DNA of 64,000 nt from Phycisphaerales bacterium (GTDB lineage: Bacteria; Planctomycetota; Phycisphaerae; Phycisphaerales; UBA1924), in the NCBI GenBank assembly GCA_020847535.1, contig JADLBU010000006.1, positions 36,121 to 100,120 on the forward strand. The letters are read 5' to 3'. The notes under the pieces were generated by a model that saw nothing but the letters and a program-made list of their open reading frames with translations, did not search any database and was not told the DNA's origin. A program made the translations under genes and the position numbers. This document shows positions 38,271 to 47,135 of this stretch, one piece after another (the first letter of the stretch is position 1; every line of letters begins with the position of its first letter).

Positions 38271-39281
38271 CTAACGGTTCAGCTTCTTCATCCAGTCCTC
38301 GACGAACCTCGCCACCGCCTGACGGATCTCGCGCTGGATGTGCTCCCGATCCATCGAACCGGCCCGGGATTCATACAGATCCCAGCAATCGACCTTCTGG
38401 TTGCGGAACGCCGAAGACCCCGCCACTTCCTTGATCGACGCCGGCGCAAGCTGCCCGAACCACGTCTCGGCGTAGTTCTTCCCCGCATCGTTGATCCCGC
38501 CAACCAGCGCGCTGGTCAGCTGCTGAAGCCTCTGAAGCTCAGGCGTCAACCCCAGCCCCGGCAGGTTCGAGTCCGCGCCCGACATGTAGTTCTTCACGAA
38601 CCTCGCGATCGGGCCCGATGGCCGCACATCCGTCGTCGGCGGCGCCAGGCTCTTGGTCCACGCCGTCCACGCCAGGCGGTCGATCTTCATCACAAAGTCC
38701 AGCAGAAGCCCCGCCAGCGGCATGATCCGGTTCGCATCGAACTTCTCGCCCGGCTGAAGCTGCAGCTTGGCACGCAGGTCCTGCTCGACCGCCGGCGGCA
38801 CGGGCACGCCCGCCTGCACCGGCTGAATCACCCCACCATCGGTCAGCTTCACTGTCAATGCCGATCGCTCGGCCTCCGACAACCCCTGCCACACCTGCAC
38901 CAACCCGGCCGCCCACTCCGCCGCCGATCTGGGCTCCGGAGCCTTGCTCTTGACCGCAGGCGTCGGGGACGCAGTCGCCACCCCATCTGCGTTCCCGAAC
39001 CCACCCGGGAACCACGTCAACAACTCATCCAGAAAGGCCGGGACATCCTGCGTCTGCTCGGTGGCCAGACCCTGGTCCAGCACCGCGACCAGTTGCTCCT
39101 CCCGCACGCGCGTGTCCTCATCGGCCAGTTCGGACTGCACCGTGCGCAGCCGACCGGCCAGCACTGCCACCCGCTTGCTGCGATCTCCGAACGCATCAGT
39201 CAACGGACTCACTCCCTGAACAAGCCGGCCATCCAACCACCTCACGATAACGGCGTCACGCAACCACCGTCCCACCCGCAA
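38271..39281 (-). CDS. unrecognised T6SS-locus protein upstream of tssK
   Basis: I do not recognise this 336-residue protein. It is helical, with an acidic first third (VQSELADEDTRVREEQLVAV), a Pro/Ala/Ser linker near 105-120, and a C-terminal half containing FVKNYMSGADSNLPGLGL and AETWFGQLAP. It ends in a basic helix (ARFVEDWMKKLNR). There is no signal peptide and no clear membrane span, so it is probably cytosolic. It sits 19 bases before tssK and 59 bases after the pseudokinase gene, in the place where other loci carry an FHA-domain protein (TagH/Fha), but I see no FHA core motif. The start is uncertain: the frame opens at TTG 39281, and GTG 39245 and GTG 39212 are alternatives. No ATG is available near the N-terminus. 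Confidence 0.72.
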   Translation of the reverse strand: MRVGRWLRDAVIVRWLDGRLVQGVSPLTDAFGDRSKRVAVLAGRLRTVQSELADEDTRVREEQLVAVLDQGLATEQTQDVPAFLDELLTWFPGGFGNADGVATASPTPAVKSKAPEPRSAAEWAAGLVQVWQGLSEAERSALTVKLTDGGVIQPVQAGVPVPPAVEQDLRAKLQLQPGEKFDANRIMPLAGLLLDFVMKIDRLAWTAWTKSLAPPTTDVRPSGPIARFVKNYMSGADSNLPGLGLTPELQRLQQLTSALVGGINDAGKNYAETWFGQLAPASIKEVAGSSAFRNQKVDCWDLYESRAGSMDREHIQREIRQAVARFVEDWMKKLNR

Positions 39282-39340
39282 AATAATCCGACAGACCCAT
39301 CATACCCGATTACCCGCCATACGCCGGACGCTCGACCTGC

Positions 39341-42300
39341 CTACTGGGCCGCACTCACGTACGCCATCGTCGCCAGTTGATCGATCTCGCGATCCGGCGG
39401 CGGCGTCCCACCCCCCGCGCCCAGACCCCCACCCCCTCCCCCCGCCGAAAACGCCAGCCGCAACCCCACGTCAAAGTAACCAGCCCGGTTCTGCGCCGAT
39501 TCCGCAGGCTGCTGGCTCAGCCTCGGGGGCCCGACCGCCGACCCTCCCACAACCGAAAACTGCATGTCCGGCACTTCGCCCACCGCCTGCGGCTGCGCTT
39601 CCACCGGAGTGCCCGGCACCGCCCACTCCCCCACATTGCCCACCAAGTGCTTCCACCGCGTCCCAAACCCCTCCGCATTCACCGGCGCGAAGAACGCAAG
39701 CCCATCATCACCCACATCATCCGCCGGCCTGGCGTTGGCGCCCTCGTTCTGCAGCGCACTCTTGTCGGGGTACATCCGGCTTCCGTCAGCAAGCTCAAAC
39801 CCCCTCGCCGTCGTCCATACCGCTCGCCAAGCCGCATCCCGCAGATTCGACCGCGCCTGCCCCTCGGCCCGGCTCGCCGCCGACCATTCCTCCACCGTCG
39901 GAAGCCGGCATCCCAGCTTCGCGGAGATCACCGCCGCCGCCTTGGCACTGATGAATTGCAGCGGCCAGGTGTTCTCTGGCCTCAACTGCCTCTGATCCGC
40001 CGCTCCGAACCACCTCGCCACCTCCGCCGCGGTGCGAAAATCCGTTGACTCCACGATCCGCGCCACACGACTTGGCGCTGCATCCCGGATGGACTGCCAG
40101 ACCTTGAGATATGGGCTCGATGGATTGCCATAGCTCTGGGCGATCGGCGCCAGGCCATCACGGAACGCACCCGCAAACTGACCAAACGACAGCTCCGTCT
40201 CGCACAGGTACGCCGACCCGATCCGATGAAACACAAGAGGGTCGACGTTCGTAAACCCCGCCGGAGGCGAGAACGTCACCGTCTCCCCACCGCCGGATGA
40301 CTGCGCTGACCATCCCACCGTCGCCGGACCCAGCCGCGTGGGATCGTCCCCCGGGGGCGCAGGTTGTATGCCCCCCGACTTCCAATCCGCGATCACGCCA
40401 GCCGCCGCACGCAGCCGATCCGCATCCGCTCCCGCCACACCCTGGATCGCATCCCGCAGCGCCTGCGCCGGCCCCGCAAGCCGGATCGCCCGTGCCTCAC
40501 CGGCATCCTGCTGCTGCTGGATCGCCTTCCGGAACTCCCGCAGCGCAAAGTTCATCTTCACGGCATCAGGAACCGTCGCATCCGTCACACCCAGCGCCTG
40601 ACGGGCAGCGCTCACGGCATCGACCTCCTTATCGCTCGCCGCCGCCGATGCCTCACGCGACCAGATCCGGCCCGTTGCCAAATCGATCGCCGACAGGATC
40701 TTCTCACGCGCGGTCGAATCCGTCAGCCGCTCCAACCCCCCGACCGCCGCCACCCGTGCCGCCCCCAGTGCTCCCAGATCCACCCTCCCCTGCGATGATC
40801 CCAGCCGATTCCACGCCAGGATCAACTCGCTCGCCGCCGTCTTCCCCGCCGCCGGCGTCGCGTGGCTCGCCAAGCGAACCACATCCGTCTCACCGCCGAT
40901 TTGCTCCAAGAGCGCCAGCCTCGCCTCAACCTCACCTCGGACATCCTCAATGTCCGCCGATGAATAGCACGGCATCCCCTTGATCGCCTCCGCATCCCTC
41001 TGAATCTGTCCCCCGCCATCTTCGGGTTGCACGCCGGCGTCCAACTTGGCGATCAATGTGACCAGCGCGGTGCGCACCGGCGCTGGATCACACGCCTTGA
41101 TCCGGTTCAAAAAACGCTGCCGCGCTGCATCCGCCGATGCGATCCCCAGCGCCCCCGCCCTCTCGGTCACGCCGATCCCCAGCACCGCTTCCCATTCGGC
41201 CTCACCCCGTGCACGCAACGCGGCCGCCGTCGCATCCGTGATCGCCGGATCGTCCGCCTCGGGCAGCACCCACTTCACTTCCGCTTTGACCGCGTCGGCC
41301 AGCGATGAAAGCCCGGTCAACCCCTGCCGCACTGCGTCCTGCGGACGCGCCCCGGCCAGCGCATCCGATGCCGCCTTGCTCCCCGCCGCCAACGCCTGCG
41401 TCCGCACCGCATCCGCCAGCCCCTGCGCATCCTGCCCGCTCGATGGAAGCGCAGCATCATCCGCAATTCGATTCGCCGCCGTGTTCGATGCCTCCCTCGC
41501 GATCGTCAGCCCCGGGGAGGTTTCCATCCAGGCGACGATCCCCTTCTTGAGTTCATCCCGCACGCGATCAACCGGGATCAACCCCGCCTGGCTGCTCGCC
41601 GCGCTGGCGATCTGCTTCAGCGACGGATCCTCGTCCGTACCGTGCTTTCTCAGGTATGTTTCACGCGCTGCAGCGCTGGCAACCTGCTCCGCCGCAGCCA
41701 CCGCCGCACTTCGCTCCCGCTCCAGTTCCGCCGCGTACACACCCGCCCACTCCTGGTCCGCCCGCGCCTGCACCGCCTTGCCGACCTCCGCATCGATCAA
41801 CGCTTTGTCGCCGCCCCCGAGCGTTTTCAGGACCGCATCCGAAACCTGATCGGAATACGTCCGCAGCGCTGTAAGCTCCAGTTTCTTCGCCGCATCGGCA
41901 ACCACCCTCGCCCCGAACTCCGCCTCCGCTGCCTGCCGCACGCCCGGGGAAGCGCTTGCAACCACCGGCCCGACCGCATCCGATGCCCGCTGACCCGATG
42001 CCGGCGCTGCAGCCTTGCTCGCCGCATCGATCGCCACCGTCTTCGCCACCTTCTCAATGGACAACTGTGCCGAGGTTCGCTGAGTATTCAGCCACCCGCG
42101 CACCTCTTCGGTCAACGCCGCTTTGATCGCATCCCCACGCTTACCAACCTCACTCGTCACCGCCGCCGATATCTGTTTCGGAGTCAAGCCCGGTCCTGGA
42201 CCCGGAGTGCGCCCACCGCCGTCACCCCCACCTCTCATCATCAGGAATGTGGTCACACCGCCCGCGATCAACACCAGCGCTGCCGCGGCGATCACGATCT

Positions 42301-43927
42301 TCTTGTTGCCGCCCGCAGCCGGCTTGGCCGGCACGACCTTCGACGCACGCTCCTCGGGAGCGGCAAACGGCTGCTCGGCAGGCGCCGCGGCAACATCGGC
42401 CGGCGCCTGTGCCACCTTCCGCGCTGCATCGGACTCCGCCTTCCGCCTGGCCGCCTCCTCCTTGGCTCGCTGCTTCTCCTGCTTCTCCGCGTCCTCGCGA
42501 GCCTTCTTCTCGGCTTCTCGTGCCTTGCGGTCGGCCTCGCCCTTGGCCTTGCGCTCGGCCGCTTCCCTCGCTTGCCGCTCGGCGTCTTCGCGAGCCTTCC
42601 GCTCTGCCTCTTCCCTGGCCTTCGTCGCCGCCTCGCGAGCCTGACGCTCGGTTTCTTCCTTGGCCTTGCGCTGAGCCTCCTCCCGGGCACGTCGCTCGGC
42701 ATCCTCCTTGGCCCTGCGCTCGGTCTCCTCCTTGGTTTCCTTTGCCTTTCGATCAGCCTCTTCCTTGGCGAGGCGATCCGCCTCCTCACGCGCCTTGCGA
42801 TCGGCCTGATCCCGGACCTTTTTCTCCGCCTCGCGAGCCTGGCGCTCCGCCTCTTCCTTGACTTTGCGTTCAGCGTCGGCCTTGGCCCTTTGCTCGGCCT
42901 CCTGCCTCGCGCGGCGCTCAGTTTCTTCTTGTTTGGCCTTGCGTTCGGCTTCCTCTCTCTGCTTGCGTGCTGCCTCTTCCTGTGCCTTTCGTTCCGCTTC
43001 TTCCCGGACCCTGCGCGCGATCTCCGCCTCGCGCTGAACCCGGCGATCCGCTTCTTCCCGGGCAATCCGCTCGGCCTCCTCGCGTGTCTTCTTCTCGGCC
43101 TCGCGCGCCTTCCGCTCCGCCTCTTCTCTCTCCTTGGCGCTCGGGCCCGCGACCGGCGCTGCCGCCTTGATCGGGGCGATCTTCAGCGGCCGCGGCAGCA
43201 TCCCCCCGATCTCTTCCAGCGATGGCTTGCTCGTCGTCGTCGGATCGATCAGCTTGTTGACAAGCTCCAGCCACTGCGCCCCCGCCCGCCCCAGCCGCTG
43301 CCACTTGTCCGAACTCTGCAGCGGCCACTCAGTCACGTTCAGGAATGGCCGGTGCAGCACCAGCTGATGCACGATGTCTCCGAGATCGCGAGCATCCCGC
43401 AGTTCATCTTCGATCCCCTTGTTCCGCGATGCCGGTTTGGGATCGCAGAGCAGAATCCGCGCCCGCAACAGGTCCGCCCGGCCCTGCACCAGCACGTTGG
43501 TCGGCTTGAGGTTTCCGTGCGCCCGACCCTGCGATTGCTTCAGTCCCACCAGCCCCAGCACGATCGTCTCGATCACCTTCTGGATGTGCTCGGCCTCCAG
43601 CTCACGATGGTTGATCCGCAGCCACTCCAGGCTGCACTCAAACAGATCGCTCGCCAGCCACGCCCCGCCCTCGCACCGGCCCATCTCATACACCGGCGCC
43701 CACGACCCCGATGCGACCGCGTGCGCACCCTTCTGCGCCTCGGCGGACTCGAGGAACAACCCCGCCTCGCTGTCGATCTGGCCCTCCTCCATCATCCATT
43801 CCGGAGGACGGAAGATCTTGACCGCGAACCGCTCTTCGCTCGTGCCCGCACGGCGCGCAAACATGACCGCGCCGAAGTTGCCTTCGCGCGCGACCTTGGT
43901 CGCCTCGAACGAGCCGAACACTTCCAT
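39341..43927 (-). CDS. pseudokinase / coiled-coil / transmembrane / SUMF1-like T6SS-associated protein
   Basis: This 1,528-residue protein has an N-terminal Ser/Thr-kinase-like domain (about 1-250). A glycine-loop remnant is followed by FAVKIF, which retains the ATP-site lysine. The catalytic loop reads HGNLKPTNVL where an active kinase has HRDLKPxN, so the catalytic Asp is Asn. The DFG position reads CDPKP. It is therefore probably a pseudokinase. Residues about 265-510 are a very regular Ala/Glu/Lys/Arg coiled-coil, and a membrane span lies at about 540-562. A long helical periplasmic stretch follows, and the end (about 1230-1515) is SUMF1-like: GCRLPTVEEWSAA, HLVGNVGEW, and a GGSAV block ending DVGLRLAF. 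It lacks the FGE cysteine pair. Its layout parallels the TagF-like protein at 27807-31331. PpkA-type kinases are known in T6SS loci; a scaffolding or sensing role is inferred. Confidence 0.85.
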   Translation of the reverse strand: MEVFGSFEATKVAREGNFGAVMFARRAGTSEERFAVKIFRPPEWMMEEGQIDSEAGLFLESAEAQKGAHAVASGSWAPVYEMGRCEGGAWLASDLFECSLEWLRINHRELEAEHIQKVIETIVLGLVGLKQSQGRAHGNLKPTNVLVQGRADLLRARILLCDPKPASRNKGIEDELRDARDLGDIVHQLVLHRPFLNVTEWPLQSSDKWQRLGRAGAQWLELVNKLIDPTTTSKPSLEEIGGMLPRPLKIAPIKAAAPVAGPSAKEREEAERKAREAEKKTREEAERIAREEADRRVQREAEIARRVREEAERKAQEEAARKQREEAERKAKQEETERRARQEAEQRAKADAERKVKEEAERQAREAEKKVRDQADRKAREEADRLAKEEADRKAKETKEETERRAKEDAERRAREEAQRKAKEETERQAREAATKAREEAERKAREDAERQAREAAERKAKGEADRKAREAEKKAREDAEKQEKQRAKEEAARRKAESDAARKVAQAPADVAAAPAEQPFAAPEERASKVVPAKPAAGGNKKIVIAAAALVLIAGGVTTFLMMRGGGDGGGRTPGPGPGLTPKQISAAVTSEVGKRGDAIKAALTEEVRGWLNTQRTSAQLSIEKVAKTVAIDAASKAAAPASGQRASDAVGPVVASASPGVRQAAEAEFGARVVADAAKKLELTALRTYSDQVSDAVLKTLGGGDKALIDAEVGKAVQARADQEWAGVYAAELERERSAAVAAAEQVASAAARETYLRKHGTDEDPSLKQIASAASSQAGLIPVDRVRDELKKGIVAWMETSPGLTIAREASNTAANRIADDAALPSSGQDAQGLADAVRTQALAAGSKAASDALAGARPQDAVRQGLTGLSSLADAVKAEVKWVLPEADDPAITDATAAALRARGEAEWEAVLGIGVTERAGALGIASADAARQRFLNRIKACDPAPVRTALVTLIAKLDAGVQPEDGGGQIQRDAEAIKGMPCYSSADIEDVRGEVEARLALLEQIGGETDVVRLASHATPAAGKTAASELILAWNRLGSSQGRVDLGALGAARVAAVGGLERLTDSTAREKILSAIDLATGRIWSREASAAASDKEVDAVSAARQALGVTDATVPDAVKMNFALREFRKAIQQQQDAGEARAIRLAGPAQALRDAIQGVAGADADRLRAAAGVIADWKSGGIQPAPPGDDPTRLGPATVGWSAQSSGGGETVTFSPPAGFTNVDPLVFHRIGSAYLCETELSFGQFAGAFRDGLAPIAQSYGNPSSPYLKVWQSIRDAAPSRVARIVESTDFRTAAEVARWFGAADQRQLRPENTWPLQFISAKAAAVISAKLGCRLPTVEEWSAASRAEGQARSNLRDAAWRAVWTTARGFELADGSRMYPDKSALQNEGANARPADDVGDDGLAFFAPVNAEGFGTRWKHLVGNVGEWAVPGTPVEAQPQAVGEVPDMQFSVVGGSAVGPPRLSQQPAESAQNRAGYFDVGLRLAFSAGGGGGGLGAGGGTPPPDREIDQLATMAYVSAAQ

Positions 43928-44010
43928 CCCAGACCCTCAATCGGTCGGCGATGCACCACACGCGGAACCAGCGCCGGCACCGACACCAAGACATACGGAC
44001 CTAGACATAA

Positions 44011-44037
44011 ACGGAGCCGAGCGTCACTCGGCTCCGT
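44011..44037 (-). terminator. stem-loop between the lipoprotein and pseudokinase genes
   Basis: An 11-bp perfect stem (arms 44011-44021 and 44027-44037) with a 5-base loop lies 84 bases downstream of the lipoprotein stop. On the minus strand it is followed by TTATGTCT, only moderately U-rich. It may end or attenuate the first transcript of the locus, so a new promoter could lie in the remaining ~80 bases before the pseudokinase gene. Confidence 0.55.
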
Positions 44038-44121
44038 CGGTATGACCACACACAGTGTACAGACCCCGACCGGATCGCGGCCCATTCCGGCCTGCGCCAG
44101 GGGTTTCCGAGGACCAAACGA

Positions 44122-44661
44122 TCAGGACTTGGGCTGCTTCTGCGGCGTCAGAATACGCACGCCGCTCTCGCCCACCAGCACCTGCACCTTTTCACCCTCC
44201 CACACCCCGCGCTGCAGCGTGATCACCACGCGCCGAGGATCCGTCGGCTTGCCGCCCTCACCCTCAAGGAACGGGATGTTCGCCAGCACCACCACCGACT
44301 GCGAACCCTTCCACGCACCATCCCACGCCGGATCCTGCGCCGACAGCGTCTTGTTCCCTGAATCGCCCGCCGAGAACCGGAACTCCTGCCGGCCCACAGC
44401 CTCCCGGCGGCTGCTATCGACCGCCGAGAAGTACTTGGTCACATCCTGCGTCCTCCACGTCTCGACCGCCTGCTCGTTGTTGGCACCGATCATGTCCACT
44501 TCCACCGTCTTGCCCTTGAGCGCATCGCTCAGCGAAACCTCGATGCTGTGCCGACCGTAGCTCGGGCCGCCGCAACCACCCAGAACTATCGCCATCAGCA
44601 CCAGCCCGACGCCGACCGCCAACGCCTTCAACGCCCCCGCCCGCTCACTGCTCAAGATCAT
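44122..44661 (-). CDS. lipoprotein, possible TssJ counterpart
   Basis: The 179-residue product has a classical lipoprotein leader: a hydrophobic core followed by the lipobox LGGC, with Cys near residue 25. The mature part is short and ends in strand-rich sequence (KVQVLVGESGVRIL). TssJ, the outer-membrane lipoprotein of most T6SSs, is about 150-180 residues long and is usually encoded beside tssK-tssL-tssM. No other TssJ candidate is present here, so this gene is the best one. I see no clear TssJ sequence signature, so the equation rests on size, lipobox and position only. ATG 44661 has AAGGAG six bases upstream. The longer frame to 44955 would overlap the upstream gene and is rejected. The gap 44662-44899 holds only a C11 tract. 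Confidence 0.75.
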   Translation of the reverse strand: MILSSERAGALKALAVGVGLVLMAIVLGGCGGPSYGRHSIEVSLSDALKGKTVEVDMIGANNEQAVETWRTQDVTKYFSAVDSSRREAVGRQEFRFSAGDSGNKTLSAQDPAWDGAWKGSQSVVVLANIPFLEGEGGKPTDPRRVVITLQRGVWEGEKVQVLVGESGVRILTPQKQPKS

Positions 44662-44828
44662 CACGAGCTCCTTGCCCATTCCTACCCGGCATCGACCGCG
44701 GCCACGCCGGTGCGCGACAGGCACACCAGATCTCCGCCGGCCCACCGGGGACCAGTTCCTCGAAAAACAACCTCTCCGAAGGCTACATCCCACCCGCCAA
44801 CATTGCCAGTAGGCCAGAACGCCCGCCG

Positions 44829-44839
44829 CCCCCCCCCCC
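44829..44839. repeat. homopolymer tract of 11 C
   Basis: A run of eleven C (G on the transcribed minus strand) lies about 170 bases upstream of the lipoprotein start, in the gap after the 685-residue gene. Such a tract can slip during replication. It is not inside a gene here, so any effect would be on transcription or spacing. Confidence 0.8.
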
Positions 44840-44899
44840 ACTGTCCCTCGACCTATACCCCGCCCAACCCCCCGCCATCCCCGGTCGATCCCCCACCAT

Positions 44900-46957
44900 T
44901 CACGCCTTGACACGACGCAGCACCAGCGAACGGATCTCGGCGTTCGCCCCCGCATCGCTCACCACCAGCGACCGCGTCCGCACCACCAGCGACCGCAGAT
45001 CCCCCAGCAGCGTGTCAAACACCCGCTGCGGCGCACCCGTCGGCGAATCCGAGAAGTCCTTGCACGAGCTGTCAGGCCCCAGCCCCGGCAGCCCCTTCAC
45101 CAGCGCTGCCAGCACCCCGCTCCAGATCTCCGGCGTCACCACCGCCATCGCCGAAGCGGAATCCCAAGGCTCCCGGCGCAAATGCTGCGGACCCACCGTC
45201 TCGCGCCACTTGCCCGCCTCCGCATCCGTGCCCGTGATCAGCTTCCGGATCCGCTCATCCAGCGAGGAGCGCTTGCCCTCCTCAGCCCCCGCCTCCTCCT
45301 CGACCGCCCGGGCAAAGTCCTGGAAGTCCGAACACGCGATCCCCAGCGCCCGATCCGCGCACAGCAGCGCCCGGACCCCCAGCACCACCAGCGAGTACAG
45401 GTCGTGCGGGCTCCCCGCCATCGGCAGCGTCTCGAACATCACCCCAGGGATGTTCACACCCTCGGCCGCCTTGAGCTTCTGCTGCACGCCCGCCGTCATC
45501 GGCTGCTTGATCGTCCGCAGCGGCACCTCGGTCGCCGCCGTCGCCTTCTTGAAGTCCGGCGTCCCATACAGGTCCATCCGCTGCCCGCCCACGCTCACCC
45601 GCAGCCAGAACAGATCCCCAGGACCCAGGACCGCACGCTCCTGCATCACCAGCCGGGCCTCGATTGCCGCCCCCTCCGCATCCCCGATCACCTGCCGGAT
45701 CCGCAGCGAACCCACCCCCGCGACCTGCGCCCCGGTCACCCCGGGCGAATACACCGTCGTCGCGCCCCCCGGCCCCATGTACAGCGTCGAACTTCCCCCC
45801 GCCAGCTCGATCCCGACCCCCACCCCCGCCTGCCGCAACACCGCTCGCCCGGTCCACGCCGCCGGCAACCCCGGCGCTGAAGTAGACATCCGGACCGCGA
45901 AGCTGTCGGCCGTGATATTCAGCATCGGTGCTTCGGCCGACTCGACCGCCGCACGCACCTCCCCCACCGCATCCAGCAAGAGCCGCAGCTTCAGGTGCAG
46001 CGTCTCGGCCAGCCGACCCGACCGGCCCACCGTCAACAGCCCGCTTCCAAACCCCGCGACCAGCCCAGCGCTGGCACCCACCGCCGTCCCGTTGGGCGTC
46101 GCCCGCGCGCTCGATCCGCTCGCCGAGACCACTTTCTCACCCGAGATCGCGTCGATGTGCTCCTCCAGCGAAGGCCCACGCCACTCGCTCACGAGCATCA
46201 GGCCCGCCGACAGGTTCATCGCGATCCGAGATTCGCTCAGCCCCAGGGCCTCCTCGGGAGTCAGGCACCGCTCTCCCGAGGGCGCTCCGCGCGTCACCGG
46301 CACGAAGAATGTCTCCCCGCCCAGCTCCCGGATGTGCAGATACCGGTGCGGCGTCGCCCCATACCCCGGCAGCCCGCGCGATTGCAGCAGCCCGTCATCC
46401 TCGCACAGCAGCCAATAGCTGTTGCTCCCCGCCTCGATCGGCCGGATCGCCCGCAGCTCCTTCAGATCAATCAGGATCGGAGTCGGGTGCTGATGCTCCC
46501 ACCCCGCATGCATCAACCCGTTCGACAGCCCCGAAGCCTCGATGGTGTCGCACCACTTGCGCCACCGATCATCCAGCTTCGCGTTGTTGAGCGCATCCCG
46601 GTACGCCGGCGGGACATCCACGATCCCGTCGATGTCCTGCACCCAGATCTCGACCCACCGCTGCACCCGCAGCGCTGCATCCACCACGCACCCCAGGTAG
46701 CACTTGGCATCCAGCCGCTCGCGCACCACCAGCAGCGGCCCGTCATCCAGCGTCCCCTTCGCCGCCGCACCTGTCCGCACCACCACGCACACCGAAAGCA
46801 GCGATGCAGAGCCATCCGCCTCCAGCGACACGGGCGCAAAGCCATCCGGCAGCGGCGAACCGATGCCCGACACGATGGCCGATCTGACGACTTCTTGAGG
46901 CGACACGCCAGCAACGCTCCCGCTCGGGGCCGATGCGCACCGGCCCGCGATCAACAC
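44900..46957 (-). CDS. unrecognised protein, first gene of the T6SS locus
   Basis: I do not recognise this protein of about 685 residues. The N-terminal half looks globular and enzyme-like in composition (for example LLVVRERLDAKCYLGCVVD and RWVEIWVQDIDGIVDVPPAYRD). A Gly/Ser/Ala-rich stretch near 295-330 (SASGSSARATPNG, then GASAGLVAGFGSG) looks like a linker. The middle has strand-rich sequence, and the last third is helical with an acidic patch (AVEEEAGAEEGKRSS). There is no signal peptide or clear membrane span. It is encoded upstream of the lipoprotein on the same strand with 238 bases between. The frame opens at TTG 46990; I prefer GTG 46957, which has GGAGG nine bases upstream. T6SS membership is inferred from strand and position; it could be an unrelated neighbour. 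Confidence 0.68.
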   Translation of the reverse strand: MLIAGRCASAPSGSVAGVSPQEVVRSAIVSGIGSPLPDGFAPVSLEADGSASLLSVCVVVRTGAAAKGTLDDGPLLVVRERLDAKCYLGCVVDAALRVQRWVEIWVQDIDGIVDVPPAYRDALNNAKLDDRWRKWCDTIEASGLSNGLMHAGWEHQHPTPILIDLKELRAIRPIEAGSNSYWLLCEDDGLLQSRGLPGYGATPHRYLHIRELGGETFFVPVTRGAPSGERCLTPEEALGLSESRIAMNLSAGLMLVSEWRGPSLEEHIDAISGEKVVSASGSSARATPNGTAVGASAGLVAGFGSGLLTVGRSGRLAETLHLKLRLLLDAVGEVRAAVESAEAPMLNITADSFAVRMSTSAPGLPAAWTGRAVLRQAGVGVGIELAGGSSTLYMGPGGATTVYSPGVTGAQVAGVGSLRIRQVIGDAEGAAIEARLVMQERAVLGPGDLFWLRVSVGGQRMDLYGTPDFKKATAATEVPLRTIKQPMTAGVQQKLKAAEGVNIPGVMFETLPMAGSPHDLYSLVVLGVRALLCADRALGIACSDFQDFARAVEEEAGAEEGKRSSLDERIRKLITGTDAEAGKWRETVGPQHLRREPWDSASAMAVVTPEIWSGVLAALVKGLPGLGPDSSCKDFSDSPTGAPQRVFDTLLGDLRSLVVRTRSLVVSDAGANAEIRSLVLRRVKA

Positions 46958-47108
46958 CCGATTCACCCTCCGAGAGCGGCCAGAACCCAACCACCACCGC
47001 CCCGGACCAAGAGTGTAACCCCTTCACCCCAATGTCAACGACCCCCAACCCCCACGAACCCGCGCCCCGCGACCAACCTGCATCCCCTACCCCATCTCCC
47101 CCAACCGC

Positions 47109-47132
47109 CTACTGCCCACTCCCCACTGCCCT
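47109..47132. repeat. C-rich heptamer repeat (CACTGCC/CACTCCC units), copy 1
   Basis: The plus strand reads as units CACT(G/C)CC in tandem, just after the livF stop (minus strand G-rich: GGGCAGTGGGGAGTGGGCAG). Related copies lie at 48680-48700, 50943-50968, 54573-54600 and 61489-61517. Confidence 0.7.
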
Positions 47133-47135
47133 TTC

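Noticed and set aside
39341..43927. Active PpkA-like Ser/Thr kinase
   Set aside because: The catalytic Asp of HRD is Asn, so I call a pseudokinase instead.
41642..44560. 972-residue plus-strand frame opposite the pseudokinase gene
   Set aside because: Its Leu/Phe/Arg-rich low-complexity sequence is the mirror of the Ala/Lys/Glu coiled-coil. It has no start context and no motif.
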